64,000 nucleotides of DNA from Natronococcus sp. AD-5. GTDB lineage: Archaea; Halobacteriota; Halobacteria; Halobacteriales; Natrialbaceae. Below are positions 42,791 through 51,036 of this stretch, in pieces (position 1 is the first letter of the stretch; each line of letters starts with the position of its first letter). The stretch spans positions 3,968,001 through 4,032,000 of the forward strand of contig NZ_CP132294.1 in NCBI RefSeq assembly GCF_030734285.1. The letters are read 5' to 3'. The notes under the pieces were generated by a model. It worked only from the letters and a program-made list of their open reading frames with translations. It was not told the origin of the DNA and searched no databases. A program made the position numbers and the translations under genes.

Positions 42791-43888
42791 TCAGGAGCCG
42801 CCGATCAGTTCGTCGTACCGCGCCCCCGTCTGTTTCAGCGTCTCCGTCGAGTACAGCCGCTCGTGATCGACGGGGAGGTACTCCGACGCCAGTTCGTCGA
42901 TCTTCTCGTCGACGGCGCCGGGGTCCCGGCCGTGGATCATCGTGAACAGGTTGTACGGCCAGTCCCGTTCGGGCCGACGCGGACGGTGGTAACAGAGCGT
43001 GACGTACGGGAGTCCGCCCGCCCGCTCGCCGCGCTCGTCGAGTTCGTCGTCCGGCACGTCCCAGACGACCATGCAGTTCGCGTCGAAGCCGGTGACGACG
43101 TGGTTGACGACGCAGCCGATCCGTTTGATGCAGCCGTTCGTCCGCAATCGCTCGATCGCCTCGAGCACCGCGTCGACGTCGGCCTCGAGCCGGTCGGCGA
43201 CGTCGCGGTACGGCGTTTTCGAGAGGGGGAACCCGTCCTGGATCTCGAGTAACAGTTCGGCGTCGAACGGCGACAGATCCTCGGTTGCGTCCTCGCTGAT
43301 TCGGGTCGCCGAGGCGTTCGTCCCCGCTTCGAGGCTCTCGCGGCTCACGGTTTCACCGGTTGCCGATTCCGCGGCTGGTGGAGCCGCGCTTTCCCGCGCG
43401 AACCGGTCGGCGTTGACGACCGGGAACTCGAGGTCGATGTAGTAGTCGGTGAGCATCGGGAGCACGAGCACCTCGCAGCCGGTTCGGCGCTCGATCTCCG
43501 CGATGATCTCGTCGCGCGTTTCTCGCGACCCCGCGGTGACGACGAACCACATGTTCCACTCGTGATCCCGGGCGTAGTTGTGGTTGATCTGTCGGTACTC
43601 GTTGACGATCGCCGCGACCTCCTCGAGGCGGTCCTCGGGCGCCTGCACCGCCGCGAGCGTCGAGGAACCGATCACGGGCGGGTTGAGAACGGCGCCGAAC
43701 CGGCGGACGATCCCCGTTTCGATGAGGCGCGCGACGCGCCCGAGGGCCTCGTCCTCGTCGATCCCCAGCGAGTCGCCGATGCGACGAAACGGCCGTTCTT
43801 CGACCGGAACGCCGCTCTGATAGCCGTCGACGATGGCCGCGTCCACGTCGTCGATGGCCTCGAGCCAGTCCTCCGACAGGTTGCTCAT
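42791..43888 (-). CDS. siroheme decarboxylase, fused AhbA-AhbB (Lrp/AsnC-like)
   Basis: This 365-residue protein consists of two tandem Lrp/AsnC-like halves. The first (1-180) has VEERPFRRIGDSLGIDEDEALGRVARLIETGIVRRFGAVLNPPVIG and NHNYARDHEWNMWFVVTAG. The second (about 205-365) has LSKTPYRDVADRLEADVDAVLEAIERLRTNGCIKRIGCVVNHVVTGF and RDWPYNLFTMIHGRD. The YARDHEWN and RPERDWPYN segments are typical of AhbA and AhbB, which decarboxylate siroheme to didecarboxysiroheme in archaeal heme synthesis. A charged linker of about 40 residues joins the halves. ATG 43888 is preferred. A regulator is a less likely reading because both halves carry the Ahb features. The downstream pathway genes ahbC and ahbD are not in the window. 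Confidence 0.85.
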   Translation of the reverse strand: MSNLSEDWLEAIDDVDAAIVDGYQSGVPVEERPFRRIGDSLGIDEDEALGRVARLIETGIVRRFGAVLNPPVIGSSTLAAVQAPEDRLEEVAAIVNEYRQINHNYARDHEWNMWFVVTAGSRETRDEIIAEIERRTGCEVLVLPMLTDYYIDLEFPVVNADRFARESAAPPAAESATGETVSRESLEAGTNASATRISEDATEDLSPFDAELLLEIQDGFPLSKTPYRDVADRLEADVDAVLEAIERLRTNGCIKRIGCVVNHVVTGFDANCMVVWDVPDDELDERGERAGGLPYVTLCYHRPRRPERDWPYNLFTMIHGRDPGAVDEKIDELASEYLPVDHERLYSTETLKQTGARYDELIGGS

Positions 43889-44130
43889 TGCCGAAGCTAG
43901 GGAGAACGACGCCGTATCGTTTTCGGGTCCGTCCGCGGGCCGTTCGTCGGCGTGCGCTCGACACCTCGACCGGTACGGATACTCGGTCTTGCAGTTTCGG
44001 CCGTCCGCCGCTCGACGGTCGAGAAGGGGCGGCGGCGACGGAGTCGCTTCGGAGGTCTGCCCGTTCCACCGGCGAATCTCTTCCGAATCGACTACAACGA
44101 TTATTGTCGTGGGGATCGTTATCACTATTC

Positions 44131-44889
44131 ATGGGTATGACTGATCCGCTTTCGATCGAGGAGAGCGACCGGACGAGCATCTACGAGTACGTCGAGGCCC
44201 ACGGCGCGGTCGATCGGGACCGGGCCCGGGCGGAACTGTTTCCGCCCGACCCGCCGGGCGAGCCGCAGCACTCGCGGGCGTTCCAGCACAACCTCGCGAT
44301 CCTGAAGCGGGACGGCTACCTCGAGGAGGACGAGAACGGGACGCTGCGCATCGCGATCGACGCGGCCGACGAGGAGGAGTTCACCGCCGACGACGTGGCG
44401 GTCACGATCAGACCGGCACGTCAGGAGGACCTCTCGGGGATCGTCGGCGCGATGCGACGCGTCGTCGAGGAGATGACGTACATCGAAGCCGAGACCGTCG
44501 CGGACGAACTCGACCACGAGGACGTCCTGCTCCGGCACAACGAGTTCGAGTCCCGAATGTTCTTCGTCGCGACCGTCGACGACGACGTCGTCGGCTGGGC
44601 GCACCTCCACACCCCGAACCTCGAGAAGCTTTCCCACACGGCGGAGCTCACGGTCGGCGTGCTCGAGGAGTACCGCGGGATGGGGATCGGCAGTCAACTC
44701 CTCGACCGCGCGCTCGAGTGGGTTCGCTCGCGGGGCCACGAGAAAGTGTACCAGAGCGTTCCCTCGACCAACGAGGACGCGATCGAGTTCTTCGAGGACC
44801 GAGGCTGGGAGATCGAATCCGTCCGCGAGAACCACTACAAACTCGGGGACGAGTACATCGACGAGGTGATGATGGGGATCGTACTGTAG
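44131..44889 (+). CDS. GNAT N-acetyltransferase with N-terminal winged-helix-like region
   Basis: This encodes 252 residues. Residues 1-85 resemble a small winged helix (TSIYEYVEAHGAVDRDRARAELF, HNLAILKRDGYLEEDENGTLRI). The GNAT fold occupies about 95-245: VTIRPARQEDLSGIVGAMRRV, the acetyl-CoA loop VLEEYRGMGIGSQLLDRALEWVRSRG, and STNEDAIEFFEDRGWEIE. Acceptor unknown. ATG 44131 or 44137 are both possible; an A/T-rich TTATTG lies about 26-30 bases upstream of the first. It is divergent from the siroheme decarboxylase gene. Confidence 0.9.
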   Translation: MGMTDPLSIEESDRTSIYEYVEAHGAVDRDRARAELFPPDPPGEPQHSRAFQHNLAILKRDGYLEEDENGTLRIAIDAADEEEFTADDVAVTIRPARQEDLSGIVGAMRRVVEEMTYIEAETVADELDHEDVLLRHNEFESRMFFVATVDDDVVGWAHLHTPNLEKLSHTAELTVGVLEEYRGMGIGSQLLDRALEWVRSRGHEKVYQSVPSTNEDAIEFFEDRGWEIESVRENHYKLGDEYIDEVMMGIVL

Positions 44890-44970
44890 GTCGACGTCCC
44901 TCTTCGCTCGCAACGCGCGTAGATGCCCGAAAACGGGACGCTTTTGCGCCCGCCCCGCCAACGGCCGGAC

Positions 44971-46053
44971 ATGGCGCAGACATCCCAGGAGTTCGGCGAG
45001 TGGCCGCTCAAACGGCTGATGACCGAGGTCGTCGGCTCGGGTCCGAAGTCGGCGGACGACATGACCCGCGAGCAGGCATGCGAAGCCTTGCAACGCATCC
45101 TCGCGGGCGAACCCGACGAGACGACCCTCGGCGCGTTCTGGCTGGCGAACCGCTGGAAGCGCAACAATCCCGTGGAGCTGGCCGCCTACACGGACGTCAT
45201 GCGCGAGGAGTCGGTCGTCACCGCCGAGCCGGACTGCGACCCGGTCGACTGCGGCGCGAACTACGACGGCAAGCACACGTCGGCCCTGCTCGGCGTCGGT
45301 GCCGGCGTCGTCGCGGCCGCCGCCGGAACGCCGGTCGTCGCCCACTCCGGCGACCGCGTTCCGACGCAGAAGGAGACGGCCTACAAGCACGTCCTCGACG
45401 AGCTGGGCGTTCGAACCGACCTCACGCCCGCGGAGAGCGCCGACATGGTCGACGAGACCGGCTTCGGCTTCTACTACCAGCCCGCGTTCAACGGCGGCAT
45501 TCAGGATCTCTTCGATCGGCGCGACGAGATGGGCGTCCGGACGTTCGTCAACACCATCGAGACGGTCGCCAACCCCGCGAACGCCGACGTCCACCTCGGC
45601 TCGTTCTACCACCTCGCGTTCGCGAAGAAGATGACCGACCTCATCAAGGAGAGCGAGCGACTCGACTACTCCAGGGCGATCTTCTTCCAGGGAATGGAGG
45701 GCTACGACGACATCCGGCCCGGCTACACGAAGGTTGCGGAATGGGATGCGGACGGCGGAACCGACGACGAGTCATTCGAGGACTACGAGATCGAAACCGC
45801 GAACTACGGGATGGACATGGAGAGCGAGGACCTGGCGGTCGACGACGTGACGGCCGACTCCGCGACGATCACGGCGGAAGTCCTCGCCGGCGAGCGCGAG
45901 GACCACTTCGCCGACGCCATCGCCCTCAACGGCGCGTTCCGGATGTACGCCCGTCGGGACGTCGACTCGCTCGAGGACGGCCTCAAGCGGACCCGGGCGG
46001 TTATCGAGGACGGCAGCGCCGAGGCCGCCCTCGAGGAACTTCGCGACTTCTGA
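44971..46053 (+). CDS. anthranilate phosphoribosyltransferase-like protein
   Basis: This 360-residue protein is related to TrpD but divergent from it. The N-terminal helical part (LKRLMTEVVGSGPKSADDMTREQACEALQRILAGE) and the body (DCGANYDGKHTSALLGVGAGVVAAAAGTPVVAHSGDRVPTQKETAYKHVLDELGV, FYYQPAFNGGIQDLFDRRDEMGVRTFVNTIETVANPANA) follow the phosphoribosyltransferase fold. Compared with TrpD, the PRPP loop KGTGGD is replaced by another sequence (GKHTSALLG), so it may act on another substrate, as in the TrpD2 group that binds nucleic acid. ATG 44971 is chosen with an A/T-rich CTTTTGCG about 24-30 bases upstream. No tryptophan genes are adjacent. Confidence 0.8.
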   Translation: MAQTSQEFGEWPLKRLMTEVVGSGPKSADDMTREQACEALQRILAGEPDETTLGAFWLANRWKRNNPVELAAYTDVMREESVVTAEPDCDPVDCGANYDGKHTSALLGVGAGVVAAAAGTPVVAHSGDRVPTQKETAYKHVLDELGVRTDLTPAESADMVDETGFGFYYQPAFNGGIQDLFDRRDEMGVRTFVNTIETVANPANADVHLGSFYHLAFAKKMTDLIKESERLDYSRAIFFQGMEGYDDIRPGYTKVAEWDADGGTDDESFEDYEIETANYGMDMESEDLAVDDVTADSATITAEVLAGEREDHFADAIALNGAFRMYARRDVDSLEDGLKRTRAVIEDGSAEAALEELRDF

Positions 46054-46124
46054 CGGTATTTTTCACCTCGAGACTACGGCGGAACGGAAATCGGCGTTCG
46101 AGTTCGATTCGCCGAATGTCAATA

Positions 46125-46132
46125 CTTTTTAT
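46125..46132 (+). promoter_or_regulatory. TATA box of the DUF5518 gene
   Basis: CTTTTTAT is centred about 26 bases before ATG 46155, the spacing for a leaderless transcript. Confidence 0.5.
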
Positions 46133-46154
46133 CATTCCGTCGGTATCGGCCCTC

Positions 46155-46544
46155 ATGGTTCCCGACGCCTCCTCGCCCACGAGGGCCGACGATGCGACCT
46201 CCGGAAACGGCTCTAGCACCGCCTTCAACGCGCTCATCGGCGGTATCGCCGGCGTGATCCTCTCGTTCATCCCGCTGTCGACGATTCTCGGCGGTGCGAT
46301 CGCCGGCTATCTCGAGAGCGGCGGTTCCGAAGACGGGCTGAAAGTCGGCGCGATCGCCGGGCTCGTCATGCTAATTCCGTTCGTCTTCTTCGGGTTCTTC
46401 CTGTTGTTCATCCTCGGCGTCGCCGGAACTCCGGCCGCGTTTGGCCTGCTGGGGCTCTTGGCGCTGTTCTTCGCAGCGCTCTACACCGTCGGGCTGGGTG
46501 CTCTCGGCGGCGTTCTCGGCGTTTATCTCAAAGACGAACTCTGA
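46155..46544 (+). CDS. DUF5518-like small membrane protein
   Basis: This 129-residue protein has a short polar N-terminus of about 22 residues followed by three to four hydrophobic helices (FNALIGGIAGVILSFIPLSTILGGAIAGYL, AIAGLVMLIPFVFFGFFLLFILGVAG and a third near 100-125). The central loop ESGGSEDGLKVGAIAG between helices is characteristic of the haloarchaeal DUF5518 group. Its role is unknown. It has its own TATA box, so it is transcribed alone. Confidence 0.75.
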   Translation: MVPDASSPTRADDATSGNGSSTAFNALIGGIAGVILSFIPLSTILGGAIAGYLESGGSEDGLKVGAIAGLVMLIPFVFFGFFLLFILGVAGTPAAFGLLGLLALFFAALYTVGLGALGGVLGVYLKDEL

Positions 46545-46633
46545 CGGTCGGCGACACGCGAACTTACCACTGTTTGCCGAATAGACCACTTGCGAAAACA
46601 TCGTCTCCGATCACCCGCCAAACCACGAACGAA

Positions 46634-46642
46634 TTTATATAA
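46634..46642 (+). promoter_or_regulatory. TATA box of the SDR gene
   Basis: TTTATATAA is centred 26 bases before ATG 46664. It is the clearest leaderless promoter in the window. Confidence 0.7.
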
Positions 46643-46663
46643 TTCCCGTCCGAGTATCGCGGT

Positions 46664-47425
46664 ATGCGACTCGAGAACGAGACGGCGCTCATCACCGGAG
46701 CAGCCTCGGGAATCGGACGCGCGACGGCCGAACGCTTCGCGGCGGAAGGCGCGCGGGTCATCGTCACCGACATCGACAGCGACGGCGGAGAGCGGGTCGT
46801 CGCCGCCCTTGAGGACGAGGGGGCCGACGCGGAGTTTCACGACCTCGACGTCACCGACAGCGAGGAGTTTCACGCGGTCGTCGGCGCGGTCGCCGGGGAG
46901 TACGGCCTCGACGTCATCGTCAACAACGCGGGGACCGGACATCCGTCGGCGCGTCTCGAGGACACCGACGAGTCGATGCGGGACTTCGTCATCGACGTCA
47001 ACGTCAAGGGCGTCTGGAACGGCTGTCACGCGGCGCTGCCGCACATGAAAGAGCAGGGCCGCGGCGCGATCGTCAACGTCGGGTCGCTGGCGAGCCTTCT
47101 CGGACTCCCCAAGCAGGCGGCCTACTCGCTGAGCAAGGGAGCCGTCCTGAACCTGACCCGCGCCGTCGCGGCCGAGGCGGGACCGTACGGCGTCCGCGCG
47201 AATACGGTCTGTCCGGGCTTTACCGACACGTCGCTGCTCGAGCAGTACCTGGCCGCCCAGGACGACCCCGAGGCGGCCCGCGAGGAGATGGCCGCGGAGT
47301 ACCCGCTCAAGCGACTCGGCGAACCCGAGGAGGTCGCCGACGCGATTCTGTTCCTCGCCAGCGACGAGGCCTCGTTCGTCAGCGGCCACGGACTGGTCGT
47401 CGACGGCGGCTTCTCGACCTGCTGA
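46664..47425 (+). CDS. SDR family oxidoreductase (FabG-like)
   Basis: This 253-residue short-chain dehydrogenase has the nucleotide motif ITGAASGIGRATAERFA (glycines of TG-x3-GIG at 12-18). An Asp at the end of the second strand (VTDID) predicts NAD(H). NNAG follows, then a Ser in the catalytic strand (VNVGSLASLLG) and YSLSKGA carries the catalytic Tyr and Lys. The C-terminal CPGFTDTSLLEQ and FVSGHGLVVDGGFS fit the family. Substrate unknown; 3-oxoacyl or alcohol oxidation are both possible. Transcribed from its own promoter. Confidence 0.92.
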   Translation: MRLENETALITGAASGIGRATAERFAAEGARVIVTDIDSDGGERVVAALEDEGADAEFHDLDVTDSEEFHAVVGAVAGEYGLDVIVNNAGTGHPSARLEDTDESMRDFVIDVNVKGVWNGCHAALPHMKEQGRGAIVNVGSLASLLGLPKQAAYSLSKGAVLNLTRAVAAEAGPYGVRANTVCPGFTDTSLLEQYLAAQDDPEAAREEMAAEYPLKRLGEPEEVADAILFLASDEASFVSGHGLVVDGGFSTC

Positions 47426-47503
47426 CGGCCGGTTCGAATTCGCCCGGACCGTCGCGCTTGTCGAATCGAAACGATCAATTAGTCTTCCGAACAGTTCCGA
47501 GGC

Positions 47504-48166
47504 GTGACAGCCTACGATACGGTCCTCTTCGACAGCGACGGCGTGCTGGTCGAGCCGCCCGCCGCCGCGACCCAGACCGAGGCGACGCGCGCAGCGTTCC
47601 GGGCGGTCGGCGTCGAGGACGTCGATCGGCGGTCGCTCGACGATATCGTAACCGGCGTGACCGTCGAGCGGCTCCGCGAGATCTGTACGACCTACGACCT
47701 CGTGCCCGACGAGTTCTGGCGGGCCCGCGAGCACCGCGACGAACGGTCGCAGCTCGAGCAGTTCGAGGCCGGTAACCGCACCCGGTACGAGGACGTCGCC
47801 GCGATCGAGGGCGTAGAGCAGCGTTGCGGCGTCGTGAGCAACAACCACCGCAGTACGATCGAGTTCGTCCTCGACGCGTTCGACCTCGAGTCGCTGTTCG
47901 ACACCTACTACGGGCGGCCGAAGACCGTCGAGAGCCTCGAGCTGAAGAAACCGAATCCACACTACCTCGAGTGCGCGCTCGACGACCTCGGCGGCGAGAC
48001 GGCGCTGTACGTCGGCGACAGCGAGTGCGACGTGATCGCGGCCGACCGGGCGGGGATCGATTCGGCGTTCGTCCGTCGCGCGCACTGCGGCGAGGTCAGC
48101 CTCTCGACCGCGCCGACCTACGAGGTCGAGACGCTACGCGAGGTCGCCGAAATCGTCGGGGAGTAA
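47504..48166 (+). CDS. HAD family hydrolase
   Basis: This 220-residue phosphatase-like protein starts at GTG 47504. Motif I is FDSDGVLVEPP, with the nucleophile Asp near residue 9. Motif II is represented by GVVSNNHR, where the Ser follows a hydrophobic strand. The conserved Lys is in ELKKPNPHYLE, and motif III/IV is YVGDSECDVIAADRAGIDSAFVRR. The cap between residues 20 and 85 is helical, so it belongs to the phosphoglycolate phosphatase-like subgroup. The substrate cannot be inferred. It is convergent with the desuccinylase-like gene. Confidence 0.88.
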   Translation: MTAYDTVLFDSDGVLVEPPAAATQTEATRAAFRAVGVEDVDRRSLDDIVTGVTVERLREICTTYDLVPDEFWRAREHRDERSQLEQFEAGNRTRYEDVAAIEGVEQRCGVVSNNHRSTIEFVLDAFDLESLFDTYYGRPKTVESLELKKPNPHYLECALDDLGGETALYVGDSECDVIAADRAGIDSAFVRRAHCGEVSLSTAPTYEVETLREVAEIVGE

Positions 48167-48167
48167 C

Positions 48168-49139
48168 TCACTCTTCGCGGATCAGCGCGACGCTCGCGAG
48201 CTTGTCGCCCGCCGCGACGGTCGCTTCCCGCGTGATCGTGTACAACAGTCCCTCGCGATCCGCGACGGCCTCCTGGAGCACCTCGTAGGTCGTCGGATCG
48301 TAGAGCGTTCCGAGCGCCGTCCCCTCCGAGACGAACTGGCCGATCTCGAGCGACGGCCGCGGACGGAACAGGCCGGAGTCGTCGGCGATGATCTGGCCGA
48401 GATGGTTCCGGGCGAGGGTCTGACCGCGTTCGGGAACCTCCCCGGGGAGCATATCGAGGTGACGACAGACGTCGAGCAACCCCTCGACCCCCTCCTCAAC
48501 GGCGTCTTCGACGATCTGCTTGTTGTGGGCGAGTTCGGGCGTGATCGAGGGAATCCCCTCGTTCGCGGCGGCGACGCGGAGTTTGCCGGCGAAGCCGCGG
48601 CGGTGCCACTCCTCGGAGGCGTCGTCGTCGGCCTCCTCGGAGAGCACCAGCTCGGTGCCGAACGCTTCGGCGAGCGCGCGGGATCGCGCGTCGCCCTCGA
48701 GGAAGACGACGTGGGGGAGCATATCGGGACTCCCGGTGTGCAGGTCGACGACGGCGTCGGCCTCGGCGACGTGCTCCCAGAGGCGGGCGGCCATCCGCTG
48801 GTGGAGGCTCCCCTCGGCGTCGCCCGGCCAGACCCGATTCATGTTGGAGTAGACGCTGTCGAGGACTTCCGGCGTCGTGTAGGAGACGCGGTCGAACGTC
48901 AGCGGGTTCGCGACGGGGACGGCGACGATCGTCCCCGACAGCGAGTCCAGGGGGAGCCGGTCGTGGAACCGGCGGAGCGTCTCGGTGCCGTTGATCTCGC
49001 GGCCGTGCTGGGCGGCCTGCACGTAAAGCGTCGGTCCGTCGTCCGCGCCCCGATAGGTGTGAACCGTCGTCGCGATCTCGACGCCCGACGGTAATCGCGC
49101 GAGCGTCACCTCCTCGGCCGCGTGCGTCCCGGCGGTCAT
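48168..49139 (-). CDS. succinylglutamate desuccinylase/aspartoacylase family protein
   Basis: This 323-residue zinc hydrolase has the first metal site YVQAAQHGREINGTETLRRF (H and E of H-G-x-E) and a later VVDLHTGSPDM carrying the second His. The active-site Glu probably lies in IPSITPELAHN. The C-terminal domain (LFRPRPSLEIGQFVSEGTALGTLYDP) is the biotinyl-like hammerhead common to this group. It cleaves an N-acyl amino acid or related amide; the substrate is unknown. ATG 49139 (MTAGTHAAEEV) is preferred to ATG 49154. No arginine-degradation genes are nearby. Confidence 0.88.
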   Translation of the reverse strand: MTAGTHAAEEVTLARLPSGVEIATTVHTYRGADDGPTLYVQAAQHGREINGTETLRRFHDRLPLDSLSGTIVAVPVANPLTFDRVSYTTPEVLDSVYSNMNRVWPGDAEGSLHQRMAARLWEHVAEADAVVDLHTGSPDMLPHVVFLEGDARSRALAEAFGTELVLSEEADDDASEEWHRRGFAGKLRVAAANEGIPSITPELAHNKQIVEDAVEEGVEGLLDVCRHLDMLPGEVPERGQTLARNHLGQIIADDSGLFRPRPSLEIGQFVSEGTALGTLYDPTTYEVLQEAVADREGLLYTITREATVAAGDKLASVALIREE

Positions 49140-49293
49140 GGTCGGCCGTACCACGTCCGTCGGTATGTACCTGCGGCCTGGCGGTGCCCGCGGTCGCCGC
49201 TGCGAACCCGGTCTCGGTCGTCCGGTCGGCCCGACGACCGCGTCGCTTGCCCGAGACCACTAGGGTTTTCACCCGTCCCGACGACGCCGACGT

Positions 49294-49812
49294 ATGGGCA
49301 ACGTTACTGCGACCCTGCACACGACGAAGGGCGACATCGAGGTCGAACTCTACGACGAGCGCGCGCCGCGAACCGTCGACAACTTCGTCGGGTTGGCTAC
49401 GGGCGGCAAGACCTGGACCGACCCGGAAACGGGCGAGGAAGTCGAGGGCGAGCCGCTGTACGACGACGTCGCGTTCCACCGCGTCATCGAGGGCTTCATG
49501 ATCCAGGGCGGCGACCCGACCGAGACCGGCCGCGGCGGTCCCGGCTACCAGTTCGACGACGAGTTCCACGAGGACCTGCGCCACGACGACGAGGGCGTCC
49601 TGAGCATGGCCAACTCCGGCCCCAACACGAACGGCTCGCAGTTCTTCATCACGCTCGACGCCCAGCCCCACCTCGACGACCGCCACTCGGTCTTCGGCAA
49701 GGTCACCGACGGGATGGACGTCGTCCGCGAGATCGGTAACGTCGACACCGACGCCAACGATCAACCGAAAGAGAACGTGGTGCTCGAGTCGGTCGGCGTC
49801 GACTACGAGTAG
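49294..49812 (+). CDS. cyclophilin-type peptidyl-prolyl cis-trans isomerase
   Basis: This 172-residue cytoplasmic PPIase accelerates proline isomerisation during folding. Family features in order are [55 protein letters not shown] with the catalytic Arg in FHRVI, and [40 protein letters not shown]. No signal or membrane segment is present. It is acidic as expected for a halophile. Confidence 0.96.
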   Translation: MGNVTATLHTTKGDIEVELYDERAPRTVDNFVGLATGGKTWTDPETGEEVEGEPLYDDVAFHRVIEGFMIQGGDPTETGRGGPGYQFDDEFHEDLRHDDEGVLSMANSGPNTNGSQFFITLDAQPHLDDRHSVFGKVTDGMDVVREIGNVDTDANDQPKENVVLESVGVDYE

Positions 49813-49941
49813 CGCCGCTCCGGAGTCCCGCGCGTTTCGACCGGCTCTCTTTTCGTTTCGCAGTCCGTCTCCGTTGGTTGCCTTCGGGCGCTCGAGGAGC
49901 GTTTCGCGAGGGGTTCTGAACGAAAGACTGCTGTTACCGGT

Positions 49942-50766
49942 TCAAAACTCGAACTCGATGCCGTGGTGGGCGAGGCACCCCGCCGCGGCCGCGAAACACC
50001 ACGTGATGCGATCCGTGAGCGACGTCTCGTGGCGAGTCGTCTCGATCAGCCATCCCGGGATGTCGAGGTCGCCGCAGAACTTGTGGCTGAGAAGCGGGTT
50101 CCGACCCGTCTGTTGGTTGCCCCGCGTGAACAGGTACTCGTCGGAGTACTCCGACGGACCGATGTAGTGGTCGTTGAGACCGTCGATGACGTCGTTAGCG
50201 GCGTCGACGCCTTTCGGCGTGGGAAAGATCGCCTGACCGACGCCGTCGGCGAGGTCGCTGCCGTAGATGCCCTTCGAGTCGTGGAGGTCGAACGCCAGGT
50301 CGGGATCGTGGTCCTCGATCACGCCCCAGATTTCCCGGGCAAGTTCCGACTGCGGTTCGTCGCCGGTCGGCCAGTCACGGTTGAGGTTGCCGAGGTCGCC
50401 GCTGTAGCTGTGAGCGTTGATCGCGGTCATGTCTGCGTGCGGAACGACGACGAGTTTGCCCTTCTCGGGGGTGAGCGAGACGAGACGCATCGCGGCGTCC
50501 TGCGCGGACCGCTCGAAGCCGTGCTGACCGGCGACGACGACGGCCGTCGGGCCGTCGCGTTCGGCCTCCCGGACGTAGACGCCGGTCTCGAATTTAGTGC
50601 CGGGAAGGATCTTCTCGTCGGGCGTCGGCGTCCAGACGCCATTCGGAATCGGGGACGGAGTCGGGCAGGACTCGTCCGCCACGGCCGGTTGACTCGCCGC
50701 GCCCGCGAGTGCGGCGGTTCCTGCTAGTTTGATGTATGTTCTACGCGTCGGTGAATGTCCATCCAT
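49942..50766 (-). CDS. Tat-exported M14/aspartoacylase-like metallo-hydrolase
   Basis: This 274-residue exported hydrolase starts with a Tat signal (PTRRTYIKLAGTAALAGAASQPAVADE, RR at residues 7-8). The mature enzyme has a metal site VVVAGQHGFERSAQDAA with H-G-x-E, and a second His in DLAFDLHDSKG. A third, later element (NPLLSHKFCGDLDIPGWLIETTRHE) may supply the general-base Glu. It resembles zinc carboxypeptidases of the AstE/M14 group acting outside the cell. ATG 50766 is preferred over 50778 because it gives the usual signal length. Confidence 0.8.
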   Translation of the reverse strand: MDGHSPTRRTYIKLAGTAALAGAASQPAVADESCPTPSPIPNGVWTPTPDEKILPGTKFETGVYVREAERDGPTAVVVAGQHGFERSAQDAAMRLVSLTPEKGKLVVVPHADMTAINAHSYSGDLGNLNRDWPTGDEPQSELAREIWGVIEDHDPDLAFDLHDSKGIYGSDLADGVGQAIFPTPKGVDAANDVIDGLNDHYIGPSEYSDEYLFTRGNQQTGRNPLLSHKFCGDLDIPGWLIETTRHETSLTDRITWCFAAAAGCLAHHGIEFEF

Positions 50767-51036
50767 CGTTACTCTCAAGATATCAGATAGGTACGGTAAG
50801 CTTCCGCCTTCATATTTCCATTCTTCATTACGGAGATGCGAGCACTGAACGCCGAAGTTCCTATCAACCGCAGCGAGTACTCGGTACGACTCGCTGAATA
50901 CGCGGCCCGGAGGGGGCGGAATTACCGAACACTCTCAAACTGAAAACACATCGATAAATTATATCTGTGTTTTGAGTTAAATAGAATAATATGTGAATGA
51001 GAAATACTTTCATTGATTACTTTCTATCGTAAATTG

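Noticed and set aside
44971-46053. Ordinary tryptophan-pathway TrpD
   Set aside because: The PRPP loop of TrpD is not preserved and no trp genes are adjacent, so it was called only TrpD-like.
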